Shown in pieces: positions 8,851-19,690 of a DNA stretch of 64,000 nt. The position numbers were made by a program, and so were the translations under genes. Source of the stretch: Virgibacillus profundi (lineage in GTDB: Bacteria > Bacillota > Bacilli > Bacillales > Amphibacillaceae); assembly GCF_002287375.1 (NCBI RefSeq), contig NZ_NPOA01000001.1, forward strand, positions 186,001-250,000. Reading direction: 5' to 3'. Within the stretch, counting starts at the first letter, position 1. Every line of letters begins with the position of its first letter. A model generated the notes under the pieces. The model was not told the origin of the DNA. It was given only the letters and a program-made list of their open reading frames with translations, and did not search any database.

Positions 8851-8963
8851 TACATGCCTTCTTTCTCTGTATCTAGTATTTGTTTGATGATTTTAATTGA
8901 AATGATACTATAACCGCTTCGATTTTTCCAATCGATAGCCACCTTTTTAAAAATGATTTATTA

Positions 8964-9896
8964 TTATGACCGTTTTCGAACGGAACGCCCTTTATAATTT
9001 ACCGCAACTATCCCGAAAGCAACCAACACCAATGCTGCCAAAATATACAAATTCAATTTTTCTCCAGGTATAAACATTGCTGACAAAATTGCTCCCGAAA
9101 CCGGTGTAATAAATTTGAACATCGTTATTTCACCAGCTTTATTATATTTCAATAGCGAATACCAAAGACCAAATGCGGCAGCAGACAGCAGCGCCGAATA
9201 AATGAACAGTCCCCAGCCCAGTGGCGTAAATGTCATTGCATTCTCACTGAGCTGCGGCACACCAATAATCAACATAAGTCCTGCCCCGATTGTCAGCTGC
9301 CAACCCGTTATTGCAAACGGATGGATACCAACGGCCAATTCCTTTGCCATAATTGTTGCGATGGCACTGGTCAGCGCAGCTAATATCATATATCCTTCAC
9401 CGGTTAATTGAAAACTTAGTTGCAGTTCCTGCCCCCAATTAGCGACAATTATCCCAATGAAGCCGGCAGCTAATCCAAAAGCTTTTTTTGCACTCAAGCG
9501 ATCATTGGAATAGAAAAAGTGTGCTAATATTACAGTAATAAATATACCACTTGAGGATAAAATCGCCCCTTGCATTCCAGACACTTTTGCAAGTCCATTA
9601 TAGAAAAAATAGTACTGCAAACCTGTTTGGATAATACCAAGAATAATAAGAAACAAAAATTGTCTCTTCGTAACGAAAAGATGTCTTCTATTGAAAAAGA
9701 ATAAACCTACGAGAATAATTAAACCGGCTAACAGAAAACGCATACCGGCAAATACAAGTTTTGCAATGGTGTCATCTGCCGCCATTTGTATTTCTTCATA
9801 GCTTACTTTTAATACGGGAAAAGCACTGCCCCACAAAATGGAACAGAATACAGCAATCAAAACGACAAGCCATTTCTTTTTAAATAATATATCCAA
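8964..9896 (-). CDS. EamA (DMT superfamily) transporter
   Basis: About 310 residues with ten predicted membrane segments in two homologous EamA halves. It opens with FCSILWGSAFPVLKVSYEE (the Trp-Gly-Ser-x-Phe signature) and the second half holds ALTSAIATIMAKELA and SALLSAAAFGLWYSLLKY. The family exports or imports small metabolites and amino acids; the substrate cannot be read from sequence. I prefer the TTG at 9896, nine bases after AGGAG; the TTG at 9905 touches the ribosome site. It stands alone and does not seem tied to the sugar operons. Confidence 0.85.
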   Translation of the reverse strand: MDILFKKKWLVVLIAVFCSILWGSAFPVLKVSYEEIQMAADDTIAKLVFAGMRFLLAGLIILVGLFFFNRRHLFVTKRQFLFLIILGIIQTGLQYYFFYNGLAKVSGMQGAILSSSGIFITVILAHFFYSNDRLSAKKAFGLAAGFIGIIVANWGQELQLSFQLTGEGYMILAALTSAIATIMAKELAVGIHPFAITGWQLTIGAGLMLIIGVPQLSENAMTFTPLGWGLFIYSALLSAAAFGLWYSLLKYNKAGEITMFKFITPVSGAILSAMFIPGEKLNLYILAALVLVAFGIVAVNYKGRSVRKRS

Positions 9897-10025
9897 ATAT
9901 GTCAACTCCTATGTTGCAGTTAAATCTTTATTTAAACCTTATTTATAATAGCATATATAGATAGTAATATTCTCCCTTCCAGCTTAATAGTATTAACTAA
10001 CAAGCTATTTTTGGGAGGGTATACG

Positions 10026-10421
10026 ATGACAAGAAATGATACATTGCTAACAGGTGATATGATCAAGAAATACTATGATCTAAATCAAAGGAAGAAAGAA
10101 ATCGAGCAAGAAATGAATCATTTAAAGAAAATATTTAACACCTATTTTGATGGTGAGGCTGGTTCGGGATCAAAGGGGGAATTCAGCCATAATGGCTTCA
10201 AACTGCAAAGACAGATCCGCAAATCTGAAAAATTTAAGGATGAATTGACTATCTCAAGACTGGAAGATTTGAATATGAGTGATCTGATAAAAGTTGTGAA
10301 AAAACCAGATGATAAGAAGATAAATGCAGCTGTGAGTCTGGGATTATTGAAGGAGGAAGATTTGGAAGAGTGTAGGATTACGAATTATTCAGCTGCTATA
10401 ACAGTTAGGGCTGTTAACTAA
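10026..10421 (+). CDS. Small protein with an N-terminal coiled coil, not recognised
   Basis: About 131 residues, starting MTRNDTLLTGDMIKKYYDL. Residues ~15-38 (NQRKKEIEQEMNHLKKIF) are a probable coiled coil, and the C-terminal half has KKINAAVSLGLLKEEDLEEC, suggesting a compact helical domain. No secretion signal, so cytoplasmic. GGGAGG ends 7 nt before the ATG, which fixes the start; a TTG at 10011 overlaps the ribosome site. It is one of the few plus-strand genes here and stands alone, with a hairpin 65 bp past its stop. I cannot assign a function. Confidence 0.75.
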   Translation: MTRNDTLLTGDMIKKYYDLNQRKKEIEQEMNHLKKIFNTYFDGEAGSGSKGEFSHNGFKLQRQIRKSEKFKDELTISRLEDLNMSDLIKVVKKPDDKKINAAVSLGLLKEEDLEECRITNYSAAITVRAVN

Positions 10422-10484
10422 TATTCCGCAATATTAAAGTAGAATATCTTTTGTCCGGATATCAAACAGTTATTATATAATCAT

Positions 10485-10520
10485 CCCCTCCGACTTAGAT
10501 AAAACTATGAGTCAGAGGGG
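10485..10520. terminator. Bidirectional terminator between convergent genes
   Basis: CCCCTCCGACT pairs with AGTCAGAGGGG (one mismatch) around a 14-nt loop. It lies between the stop of the plus-strand gene at 10421 and the stop of the minus-strand SGNH gene at 10554. Confidence 0.75.
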
Positions 10521-10553
10521 TATTCATATTAAAACCGAACTTCTACCACTAAA

Positions 10554-11663
10554 TCAAATTACTCCACCCTTTTCCAAACTGGTCCGCAATACATCCTCAA
10601 TCCCATCCGCCATTTTCATAAAACCAAGATCATTCGGATGGACACCATCAACTGTACATTCATGCCAGTTTTCACCAAGCAGCTGTGATCCATCCAGAAA
10701 AGAAATATACTTGTCCCCTTTGCGCTGGAGTTCTGCAACAGTCGACCTGGAGATTTCTCTGCGCCGCTCATAGTCTTTACCCTGTTCATCATTTAAATGC
10801 TTGGCATATCGGATTCGTGACATGACAATAATCGGAACAAATGGATGCCACTCCCTGTATAGTTCTATAAAAGGAAGCAGTGTTGCATTATATTGGTCGG
10901 CATTAACATTGCCTTCATAATCTATGACAAAACAGCCCGGTCTCTCAATCTCTCTTGCCGACAAAGCAACTTCTTTCTCTCCTTTGCCACTTCCCGAGAA
11001 ACCCAAATTGATGAATTCCAATGGAAATCTTCTGCTTAAAATATTAGTATACGACATTCCTGGTCGGCTGGCACAGCCTCCTTGCGTAATAGAAGTTCCA
11101 TAGAAAATCGCCCTTTTTTCAGTTTGATATGGCTTTGGCTGCTGAATAACAGCATCTGGGTCTATTCCAACTAGAACCTCTTCCACACCCTGATAGAGTG
11201 GAAAGTTTATCGTCACTTCGAGTAATTCATCCAATTTACTCCCAAAATGCCAAAGTGTACTTTCATATATTTTCTCATTAAGTGGGGGAATCGCTGAAGA
11301 CAGGTACTGTTGCTTCCCTGGTTCTCCAACGTATACATCAAAACCGCATTGTCCCAGTGCCGACATATGGCCCATATTCGCTTCCCCTGATAAGGTTACT
11401 TTTATCTCTAGCTTTCTAGTATTCGTTTTGAATCGAATTTGTCCACCTGATGTGCAATCAGCTAATTCATTTACTCGGTCAGGAAGCTTAGCTACAGGTT
11501 GCTTCGGAAATCTGCGGTATATTTTTTCCTTTTGAAACCACGCAAAACCCGTTAAATCAAATGGATATTCCTTAGGATCGCACCAATTAATCTGATTCTC
11601 TTGCACCCCATTTGAAACAGCATCTTTTATTATGCTTCCATCCCCATTTTGGCCACTTTTCAT
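10554..11663 (-). CDS. SGNH/GDSL-family hydrolase (carbohydrate esterase-like)
   Basis: 369 residues, no signal peptide. The first ~170 form a beta-rich domain, then an SGNH fold: nucleophile Ser in FYGTSITQGG (~190), block II Gly in NLGFSGSGKG (~221), block III Asn in EGNVNAD (~251) and the Asp-His pair in DGVHPNDLGF (~342). All catalytic positions are present. Such proteins deacetylate or de-esterify sugars. It is the last gene of the transporter operon, 12 bp after the EEP gene, so it probably strips acyl groups from the imported compound (inference). AAGGAGGG precedes the ATG. Confidence 0.85.
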   Translation of the reverse strand: MKSGQNGDGSIIKDAVSNGVQENQINWCDPKEYPFDLTGFAWFQKEKIYRRFPKQPVAKLPDRVNELADCTSGGQIRFKTNTRKLEIKVTLSGEANMGHMSALGQCGFDVYVGEPGKQQYLSSAIPPLNEKIYESTLWHFGSKLDELLEVTINFPLYQGVEEVLVGIDPDAVIQQPKPYQTEKRAIFYGTSITQGGCASRPGMSYTNILSRRFPLEFINLGFSGSGKGEKEVALSAREIERPGCFVIDYEGNVNADQYNATLLPFIELYREWHPFVPIIVMSRIRYAKHLNDEQGKDYERRREISRSTVAELQRKGDKYISFLDGSQLLGENWHECTVDGVHPNDLGFMKMADGIEDVLRTSLEKGGVI

Positions 11664-11675
11664 AGTATCCCTCCT

Positions 11676-12452
11676 TCATAATTTTTCAGTTAGTTCTTCC
11701 CACTTGCATTCAATTGGATAATGATCCGACAATGTTGATACATCTTGGTGATGAATTATTTTAGCAACAGGATTTCTTTGCTGCAAAATAGGGTTTACTA
11801 ATATGTAGTCAATTCTTACATAGGAAGGGTCTTTCAATTCCCCTTTGATTTTTGTTGGCATTGAATAATCCAGTTTTTCGGACATATTAACATCAAGCAA
11901 ACCAGCATCCAACAAAATTTGCATGGGTCGAAAATTAATTGCTCCATTACGTATATGCTGTCGATTTTGAAACTTACTGGCACTAATTTTTTCGATATCA
12001 TAATAAGCTTTATCGAATGGAGATAATGTATTCAAATCTCCCATGACAACTAAAGGTTCCTTTATAGTTTCGATGTATGTAGCTAAACTCTCAGCTTCAA
12101 GTTCTCTGAATTTAGATTCAAAAGGTGTCAAGTGTGTAATGATAAAGTTTATATCCTTTATTTTCACATGTAGCATCCCATGATGAAAAGGAGGCTTTTC
12201 AATGGCGGATATTTTACTGATGGGAAATTTCGCCGCTATTCCAATTAAAAAGCGGCTTGAATCCATTTCAAATAAGTAAGTATATTTAAAGCCAACCTTT
12301 TCCATTTCCACTTGAAACTCTTCAGCAGTCCAATCATTTAATTCATTGAAGCCCGCAACATCGTAATCCCCATTTTTTAAAAAATTGCTTAATCTTGAAT
12401 AGCCTTCCTTTTCTCTACAACCATCCAGTACATTATATTGTACAATTTTCAT
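11676..12452 (-). CDS. Endonuclease/exonuclease/phosphatase (EEP) family enzyme
   Basis: About 258 residues starting MKIVQYNVLDGCREKEGY. Typical EEP motifs: AGFNELND (metal-binding Glu), HGMLHVKIKDINFIITHL (His), GDLNTLSPFDKAYY (~136) and SDHYPIEC (~242). The superfamily cuts phosphodiester or phosphomonoester bonds in nucleic acids, inositol phosphates or sphingomyelin. Being intracellular and encoded between a sugar permease and an SGNH esterase, it more likely acts on an imported phosphorylated sugar or polyol than on DNA (inference). GTG and ATG starts are adjacent (12455 and 12452); the AGGAG spacing allows both. Confidence 0.8.
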   Translation of the reverse strand: MKIVQYNVLDGCREKEGYSRLSNFLKNGDYDVAGFNELNDWTAEEFQVEMEKVGFKYTYLFEMDSSRFLIGIAAKFPISKISAIEKPPFHHGMLHVKIKDINFIITHLTPFESKFRELEAESLATYIETIKEPLVVMGDLNTLSPFDKAYYDIEKISASKFQNRQHIRNGAINFRPMQILLDAGLLDVNMSEKLDYSMPTKIKGELKDPSYVRIDYILVNPILQQRNPVAKIIHHQDVSTLSDHYPIECKWEELTEKL

Positions 12453-12500
12453 CACGAATCATCTCCTGAGAAATCAAAATGAATATCCACTACCAATTTA

Positions 12501-13337
12501 TTAACCTTTCACTGAGCCTAATGTTGCACCTTTTAATATCCACTTTTGAAAGAAAATAAAAACGGCTAGGCTAGGAATCATTGCGATAATGATTCCGGCA
12601 AATAAGGTTACCCAATCTGCGGAGTATTCCATCAGTTTATTTGCCTGATACATTTGTACACCAATCGTATATTTATCCGGGTCACTTAAATAGATAAATG
12701 GTGAAAGGAAAGCATTATAGAAATCGATAAATTTAAAGATGGCAACTGTTACAATTCCTGGTGTGGATAATGGGATAATGATTCTCCAAAATACCTGCCA
12801 ATGGGATGCACCATCAAGAAATGCACTTTCCTCCACTTCTTTAGGGATAGATTTCATAAATCCACCAAGAATCATTAAGTAAAACACCGTTTCCCCAAGA
12901 CTGGATAACAAAACTAATCCGGATAAACTATTGGTTAATCCGAGATCTCTCATGACTACATACTGTGGAACGAGCGCATTAATTCCCGGAAGAAACAGCG
13001 ACATCATAATAAGACCCCAAATCAGCTGTCTTCCCTTAAATTCAATCCGTGTCAAAGCGTACGCATTCAATGTGGTGAAAAACAGCCCTAAGATCATACT
13101 TCCGCCAACATAATAAAGTGTATTGAGAAGTGCTTTACCAAAATTGTATTCCTTCCAGGCCTTTATATAATTTCCAAATTGCAACTTTTCCGGCAAGGCC
13201 CAAATATTTGCAAAAAATTCCGGGTTCGTTTTGAGAGATTCAAACAATACCCACCCAAGCGGGAAAATAATTGTAAGCCCCCATAAATAAAGGATTCCCC
13301 GGAAGATAATGTCCTTGAAGTTCCTTTTTTCTTTCAA
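12501..13337 (-). CDS. Carbohydrate ABC transporter permease (MsmG/AraQ type)
   Basis: 278 residues with six membrane segments; opens FRGILYLWGLTIIFPLGWVLFESLKTNPEFF, standard for the second permease of sugar importers. The EAA loop that docks the ATPase reads EVEESAFLDGASHWQVFWRI (~182). No ATPase gene is nearby, as is usual in Bacilli where MsmX-type ATPases are shared. The start is TTG, 9 nt after GGGAG. It begins 16 bp after the partner permease and is followed by the EEP gene. Confidence 0.93.
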   Translation of the reverse strand: MKEKRNFKDIIFRGILYLWGLTIIFPLGWVLFESLKTNPEFFANIWALPEKLQFGNYIKAWKEYNFGKALLNTLYYVGGSMILGLFFTTLNAYALTRIEFKGRQLIWGLIMMSLFLPGINALVPQYVVMRDLGLTNSLSGLVLLSSLGETVFYLMILGGFMKSIPKEVEESAFLDGASHWQVFWRIIIPLSTPGIVTVAIFKFIDFYNAFLSPFIYLSDPDKYTIGVQMYQANKLMEYSADWVTLFAGIIIAMIPSLAVFIFFQKWILKGATLGSVKG

Positions 13338-13353
13338 CTAAATCAACTCCCGC

Positions 13354-14301
13354 TTAATAGTCAATTCCGCGTTTTTTCATGTATCTGTCCATGATTGCTT
13401 TTGCTGTAATCAGGATTACAAAAAGGAGCATGCCAATCGCCGATGCATAACCATAGCTATGTGTACCTTCACCAAATGCGAGGTTAAACATATATAAGCC
13501 AATAACATCTGTAGCGCCAGCCGGACCACCATTAGTTAAAATCAGCATCATATCAAAACCTTTGATTGTAAATAAAGTCAGAAATAGCAGACTGACTCGG
13601 ACAATCGGCATAATTGTTGGAAGGGTAATTTTAAATAATAATGTCCAATCACTGGCACCATCCATGATTGCTGCTTCATAAAAGGATTTCGGTATTGCAT
13701 CCATCGCATTGACAAAAATGATTACATATAAACCTACACTGCCCCAAATCCAGGCTGGGACTACTGCCCATAAAGCAGTTCTTTCGTCTCCAAGCCAGTA
13801 AAAGTTTCCAGCATCAATTCCAATAAATGCAAGAACTTCATTCAAAAGCCCATAGTTTCCGTCATAAATAAATTGCCAAAGTATAGCAATAACAACGGTT
13901 GAGAGTATGTTAGGAAAAAAGAACAGCAATTTCAGAAATTTACTCTCGAAGTAATTTTTATAAGACAATAAATAAGCGAGAACTAAGGAAATAATAACAA
14001 CGGACGCTGGAACAATAATGAATAAAAACAAATTATGGGATAATGCACGCCAGACAAACTGATCCTGAAACATCGCAATGAAGTTTTGAAAGCCTATAAA
14101 TACAGGTTCTGTCATTCCATCCCAATTCAACAATGAATAGTAAACCGATAAGATATTCGGATACAAGGTAAATAGCAAATACCCTCCAAATGGTGGGGCA
14201 ATTGCAAGAAGTAAAAATATATTTCGTTGTACATTTGATTTTTCCAAGGAAAATCTTTTCTCAGGTCTTTTCACCTTTTTGGTACTTGTATAAACAGCCA
14301 A
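13354..14301 (-). CDS. Carbohydrate ABC transporter permease (MsmF/UgpA type)
   Basis: 315 residues. A basic cytoplasmic tail of ~30 residues precedes six membrane segments. The EAA loop is SFYEAAIMDGASDWTLLFKI (~212) and the C-terminal half has LTNGGPAGATDVIGLYMF, a hallmark of UgpA/MsmF permeases. The start is TTG, seven bases after AAAGGAGAC. It follows the binding-protein gene across a stable stem-loop and pairs with the permease downstream. Confidence 0.93.
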   Translation of the reverse strand: MAVYTSTKKVKRPEKRFSLEKSNVQRNIFLLLAIAPPFGGYLLFTLYPNILSVYYSLLNWDGMTEPVFIGFQNFIAMFQDQFVWRALSHNLFLFIIVPASVVIISLVLAYLLSYKNYFESKFLKLLFFFPNILSTVVIAILWQFIYDGNYGLLNEVLAFIGIDAGNFYWLGDERTALWAVVPAWIWGSVGLYVIIFVNAMDAIPKSFYEAAIMDGASDWTLLFKITLPTIMPIVRVSLLFLTLFTIKGFDMMLILTNGGPAGATDVIGLYMFNLAFGEGTHSYGYASAIGMLLFVILITAKAIMDRYMKKRGIDY

Positions 14302-14319
14302 AAATACCGTCTCCTTTCA

Positions 14320-14379
14320 AGGTAAAAGGATTAGGGAGGAGAAGCCCCTCCCACGTTGGTCACTAAATTTCCTTTTACT
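14320..14379 (-). promoter_or_regulatory. Stem-loop between binding-protein and permease genes
   Basis: An inner GC-rich hairpin (GGGAGG with CCTCCC at 14333-14352) sits inside an outer stem made of AGGTAAAAGGA and TCCTTTTACT. There is no clean T tract. Such structures often stabilise the upstream message and let only part of transcription into the permease genes, giving an excess of binding protein. Confidence 0.6.
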
Positions 14380-14387
14380 TCTTCTGC

Positions 14388-15845
14388 CTATTGGGCACTT
14401 ATCGCTTCCTGTATAAGTGTCTCTATTTCCTCAAGTAATGGTATTGGATCTTCTTTACCAAGGAAGATATTACTGATTGACTCATCCCGCAATTTAAATG
14501 CCTGATCGTAGGAAGGATGTGAAATAGCAATAGCCCTGTACGCCTTTACTAATTGAACATTGTTTTCATCAATATAGCTGAGTACCGATTTAGATGAGCT
14601 TTGCAATTTATCATATCTTTTTGAATCATCAATAAAGTCATTTCGTACAGGCATTGCACCACCATCTTCCGCAGCAGCCAGTTGAACATCAAGTGTCAGC
14701 ATCCAAAGAATAAACTCTTTTGCCCAGTCCTTATTTAAATCAGGCTTTGCCGCCCAAATATAATGTCCATTTGTCGTACTTTGGCGAACCCAGTTTTTCT
14801 GATCTGGTGAATCTACAAATGGAACCGACATATAGCCCCATTCAAAATCTTCCGGTGCAGCATTTTTCATTTCATTTTCAACATGACTTCCTGTTGATAC
14901 CATTGCTACATCACCTTGAAGCACTTGCATTTGTGATTGTGTATGACTAAGTGCTGGCAGCCCTTTATGAAAGTAGCCCTTTTTTCCAAGTTCATAAATT
15001 CTCTCCCAGCGCTCAACAGTTGCTGGATTTGTGAATATTTCACCTTCGAAGTTTTGGTAATTTTCGATATGCTCGTCTGCATTTCCCTTTATGTCTGCAA
15101 TTTCAAATGATTCAACATCCCCAAACGCCCAGTCATGATAGGATGGATACATTCCCGGGAAAGTGATTGGAGTGATACCATCAGATTTAATTTGTTCAAG
15201 CAATGCAGTAAATTTATCCCATGTCTGTGGATTTTGATTCCATCCGTATTCTTCAAATAAATTTTTATTAAAGAATAATCCACCAACACTAGCTGATGTT
15301 GGAACCTGATAAGAAACTCCATCAATACGGTCCACAGATTCATAAATTCCATTCATCATCATATCTTTTACAATTGCATCTGTATCCGGAAGTTTTTGTT
15401 CCCATAATTCATCCAAAGGTTCCAGTTTTCCTGCTTGTGCTAATGATACAATTCCTCCGGATGGATCACGATTGAAGAGATCAAACATTTCTTCATCATC
15501 ACCGGCAGAAATCCGTGTTGAAAGAATTTGTGAAATATCCGGTGATGCTAGCATTTCAATGGTTACATTCGGATGTTTTTCCTCAAATGTTTCAATTGCA
15601 TATTCTACCCAGGCACTGCCAAGTCCACCTTCGAAAAAACCATATTTCAGTGTTACCTTCTGATCTTTCGGAAGTCCGTTTTCATATACTTCTCCACCTG
15701 TTTCTGCACTAGCTTCCTCACTTGACTCATTGCTTGAAGTATCATCACCTTCATCTCCGCCGCCCATACCTGGTATACTACATCCAACCAAAAGACCTAC
15801 AAGAATCACAAATAAGAAAAAGATCAACATGGATTTTTTAATCAT
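14388..15845 (-). CDS. Extracellular sugar-binding lipoprotein of an ABC importer
   Basis: About 485 residues starting MIKKSMLIFFLFVILVGLL, with lipobox LVGC. An acidic Ser/Glu/Gly linker leads into a family-1 solute-binding fold: KVTLKYGFFEGGLGSAWVEY, TFEEKHPNVTIEML, FNRDPSGGIVSLAQAGKLEPLD. It captures the substrate outside the membrane for the two permeases downstream. GGGGGAAAATTTG before the ATG fixes this start; an upstream ATG at 15860 reads through the ribosome site. The promoter contains a ROK-type operator and a ~50-bp block shared with the giant secreted protein gene. Confidence 0.92.
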   Translation of the reverse strand: MIKKSMLIFFLFVILVGLLVGCSIPGMGGGDEGDDTSSNESSEEASAETGGEVYENGLPKDQKVTLKYGFFEGGLGSAWVEYAIETFEEKHPNVTIEMLASPDISQILSTRISAGDDEEMFDLFNRDPSGGIVSLAQAGKLEPLDELWEQKLPDTDAIVKDMMMNGIYESVDRIDGVSYQVPTSASVGGLFFNKNLFEEYGWNQNPQTWDKFTALLEQIKSDGITPITFPGMYPSYHDWAFGDVESFEIADIKGNADEHIENYQNFEGEIFTNPATVERWERIYELGKKGYFHKGLPALSHTQSQMQVLQGDVAMVSTGSHVENEMKNAAPEDFEWGYMSVPFVDSPDQKNWVRQSTTNGHYIWAAKPDLNKDWAKEFILWMLTLDVQLAAAEDGGAMPVRNDFIDDSKRYDKLQSSSKSVLSYIDENNVQLVKAYRAIAISHPSYDQAFKLRDESISNIFLGKEDPIPLLEEIETLIQEAISAQ

Positions 15846-15872
15846 CAAATTTTCCCCCATTCATTTTGTAAT

Positions 15873-15922
15873 TAATCAAATTGATTTATCAAAGTAATAG
15901 TATCATCCGAATGTTAAGTAAT
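15873..15922 (-). promoter_or_regulatory. Conserved promoter block with ROK-type operator before the binding-protein gene
   Basis: The operator AATCAA-A-TTGATT lies at 15874-15886, between promoter and ribosome site. Upstream on the minus strand, ATTACTTAACATTC and ATGATAC match the block at 22693-22748 base for base with few changes. Two promoters of one locus therefore carry the same promoter-plus-operator unit, with repression by the ROK protein at 24339-25502 as the simplest reading. Confidence 0.65.
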
Positions 15923-16065
15923 AATGAAATTAGTGTATCATTTTTGTAAAATAAAGAAGGTTCAAAATTAATGTTGGACTGCTAATACATAGGAACAATT
16001 ACCCCCAACATACTAGCAGCCACTATCAAACCAGCAATCTATTCTGGACAAGGTTTTGTTTTGCC

Positions 16066-19000
16066 TTACCTTAATACTGGACGATTCTCTGATCCATCCC
16101 AAACCCATATGGTTTCAAAATTCCAACCTAATGTTTGTTCATATAAATCTCTAGTTTCGATTTCTTCTAGACTCACACCTAATCCCTTTTCATTTGAAGG
16201 GGATTCTGTGGAAACTGCTTCGACATCGACAACCATTTCAGCGAATGCCAAGTTATTTTCCAGTGTGGCCGAATCTCCACTTAATACTTTTCCAACAATT
16301 CGATTGGCATTGCTTGGCGTCATTACGGATGGATTTAAGGCAACCGTATTTCTAATCACCGCTCCAGTATAGGCATATGATGTAATCCCACCTGCATTAC
16401 TGTTTTCGGCAACTACTGCTCCTTCAGCATAAGAATCTTCAGTTATACTTCCTGGATTCGTTATTCCAACTAAACCACCTGCCTGATTACTATTAGCTGT
16501 TACATCAGCCTTGGAATAACTGTTGCGGACAACGCCATCTGATGTTCCTATAAGTCCACCAACTGTATTGTCACCGGCAATACTTCCTGAAGTATTGCTT
16601 TGTTCAACTGTCCCACTATTAAGATTGACCAATATTCCTGTTTGTGGTGCACCATGTAACTCATTGACATTTGCATTTTCCATGGCGATATTTTTAATGG
16701 TTCCACCGATGATATGGAATAGCCCTCCGGAATTTGATGTGAAATTGGAGATCGTCTTGCCATTTCCATCAAATATTCCCATAAATGGTTGATTAGAAGC
16801 TATTGGCTTCACTTGAAGTCCAGCAAGATCAAGATCATTTTCCAAACGATAATTTTCATTTGGAAAACTGCTGATTACTTGCAGATCCTCCACAGTTTTA
16901 ATCATATAGTAGCCATTTTCATCCTGCTCTAATGACGGTGCCCCTCCCTCATCGTTTTCTATTGCTTCTCGAGTCGAAATTAATACAGGCCTTTTTACGG
17001 TTTCATCCCAAGCCCAAACATTTTCAAAATCCCAGCCTAGGTCCTCTTCAAATACTGCTTGCGCTTTTAATACTTCAGGATTCTGACCTAGGCCTTTTTC
17101 ATTTGATGAGCTAGCTTCTGTGACCCCTTCCCTGCTGACAATCATATTTCGATTTGCAATATTATTTATTAGAGTAGCCTCATGCCCAGCACGTACTCTG
17201 GCCACAATTCGATTGGCAGCAGATATTGTGTTAACTACAGGGTTTAGTGCTGCATTATTTTGAATGACTGTATCATTGTAAGCATAGCCACTTAACCCAC
17301 CTGAATTACTAAGACCGGAAGAGACGGAACCTACGGCGTAATTGTTTTCCGTCGTACTGCCACTGTTTGTTATACCGATCAGGCCACCAGACTGTCTGGC
17401 TATTGCCATAACATCTGCTGTGGAATAACTGTTTTTAACTGTTCCATTGGAATAACCGACTAATCCGCCAACTGTAGAATTACCCGCAATCTCACCAGTT
17501 GAATAGGAGTTTTCAATCATCCCATTGTTCGTATCTGCCAGGATTCCAACATTATTTTTCTTCGCTGAAATTTCTGCATCTACCATAGCCATATTTTTTA
17601 ACGTTCCTTCATTTACGGTAATCAAACCACCACTGTTTGATTGATAATTTAAAATCCTTTTCCCATTTCCATCCAAAACTCCTGAAAATACTTCAATTGG
17701 TTTTGGAGCAGATATCTCTGTAAAATCAAGATCCGCTGCTAGAATATAGTTTTCTGCGGGATATTTATTCATTTCCTGCAGATCCTCAATCTTTTCAATC
17801 ATATAAAAACCATTTGCATCTTTTTCTAGTGCTGGTTCTTCGCCGGGTTCACCTGGTTGATCTGGATCCTCTACTAATCCATTCATTTGTAGTACAGGTC
17901 TGTTATTTTCTTCATCCCACTCCCAAATTGTTTGAAAGTCCCAATCTAATCCGTCACGGTAGGTTCCAATACTTTCAATTTCCGCCTGTGTTTTACCTAA
18001 GCCTTTTTCATTCGATGGAGACTCTTTCGTAATTCCCTCAACTTCTACAACCATATCTTCAAAAGCATAGTTATTTTCCAATATAGCTGTATCTCCGCTC
18101 AAAACCCTTGCTACTACTCGGTTAGCACTAATAGGAGCTTTAACAGATGGATTTAGAGCAATATTATTTTTAACAACTGTTTCATTATAGGCATATCCAG
18201 TAATTCCACCCGCATTACTGTGATTGGCAGTAACATTCCCAGTTGCAAAGCTGTTTTCTGTCAAACTGCCAGAATTGGTGATTCCAATTAGCCCTCCAGC
18301 CTGTTTTTCCGTTGCAGTTACATCCGTATTGGAAAAACTATTTCGAACAATAGCGTTTGAATAGCCAATCAATCCGCCGACCGTGTTTTCACCGGTTACT
18401 GTACCAGTCGAATAACTGCTTCCAACGGTTCCACTGTTAACATTAACCAGAACTCCAGTCTGTGGTGCACCAGTTTCTCCGGTAACATCCACATTGACCA
18501 TTGCAGTATTAATAATCGTTCCGGCATTGAGATGGAATAGTGCCCCATAATTTGATGTAAAGTTTTTCAGTTTCTTGCCATTTCCATCAAACACACCCAT
18601 AAACGGTATATCAGCTACTAATTGTTTAACTGGTTGATTTTCGAAATCCAAATCATTTTGCAAGATGAAATTCTCGTTCGGGAATCTGCTGATCTCCTGT
18701 AAATCTGCAATGGTTTGAATCATATAGGATCCATTTTCATCTTGTTCAAGTGACGGGGTTCCACCACCACTATTTTCCGTATCTTCCCTGTTAGCCATTA
18801 ATACTGGCCTTTGGGCAACCTCATCCCATGTCCAAACATTTTCAAAATCCCAGCCAAGCCTTTCTTCATATGTGCCCTGTTCTTTTAATTGTTCTTGACT
18901 CTTACTTTCACCTTTTTCATTATTTGGATCTGCTTCAGTTCTTCCTTCTTTGCTGACCATCATCTCTTCATTCGCAATGTTATTAACTAATGTCGCCTGT

Positions 19001-19690
19001 TCACCTGCAAGCATTCTTGCCACAATCCGGTTGGCTGCAGAAGTAGTAATTACAGATGGGTTTAATGCTGCACTGTTTTGAATAACTGTATTGTTGTAGC
19101 TATAGCCGCTTATCCCACCCGAGTTACTTAAGCCTGACGTAACTGAACCTGTCGCATAGACATTTTCCGTCAAACTTCCTCTGTTTGTTATTCCAATCAG
19201 TCCCCCGGATTGTTTTGAAGTTGCTTTGACATTGGCAGTGGAATAACTGTTTCGAACGGACCCATCAGAATAACCCACCAGTCCCCCGACATTGGATGTC
19301 CCGGTGATATTACCTGTCGTGTAGGAATTTTCAATTATTCCATTGTTTACATCGGCTAAGATTCCTGCATCACTTCTGCCGGCATTGATATTGGCATCTA
19401 ATATTGCTACATTTTTAATGGTTCCATTATTGATTCCAAATAAACCAGCGCCACCAACCTCGGATGTTATCTCAATCCCTGTAATGTAATGGCCATTACC
19501 GTCAAACACACCGGTAAACGGTATTTCAGGGGAGCCAATTGCTTTTAAAATATCCTGATTTCCAACGATATCTGCAGTTAACTGATAATGTTTGTCTGGA
19601 TAATACTGGATTTTACCAAAATCACCGAGACTATCAATCTGATATGGATTTTCTGCAGTACCTTCACCATCCATCGCTTCCCTGACAATC
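16066..19690 (-). repeat. Four ~900-bp in-gene GLUG repeat units in an ABAB order
   Basis: Within the giant gene, units begin near 19680, 18760, 17840 and 16940 and each ends with RPVL after a W-x-W/D-E stretch. Each has an entry motif (DLQ-ISxFPNENxxLxxDLD in units 2 and 4), VFDGNGK and several GLUG strands such as GGLIGITNSGS. Units 1 and 3 share AANRIVAR, ATLxNNIAN and VSxEG. Units 2 and 4 share ATLENN or AILENN, AFxxMVV and ESPSNEKG. That pattern points to duplication of a two-unit block. Confidence 0.75.

Noticed and set aside
15961-16040. Possible hairpin TGTTGG / CCAACA after the giant secreted protein gene
   Set aside because: The neighbouring CTGCTA / TAGCAG pair is in the wrong order to extend the stem and no T tract follows; I see no convincing terminator there.
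16061-16372. Plus-strand ORFs opposite the GLUG region
   Set aside because: They are shadows of the repetitive giant gene; the minus strand encodes a continuous, signal-peptide-bearing protein.
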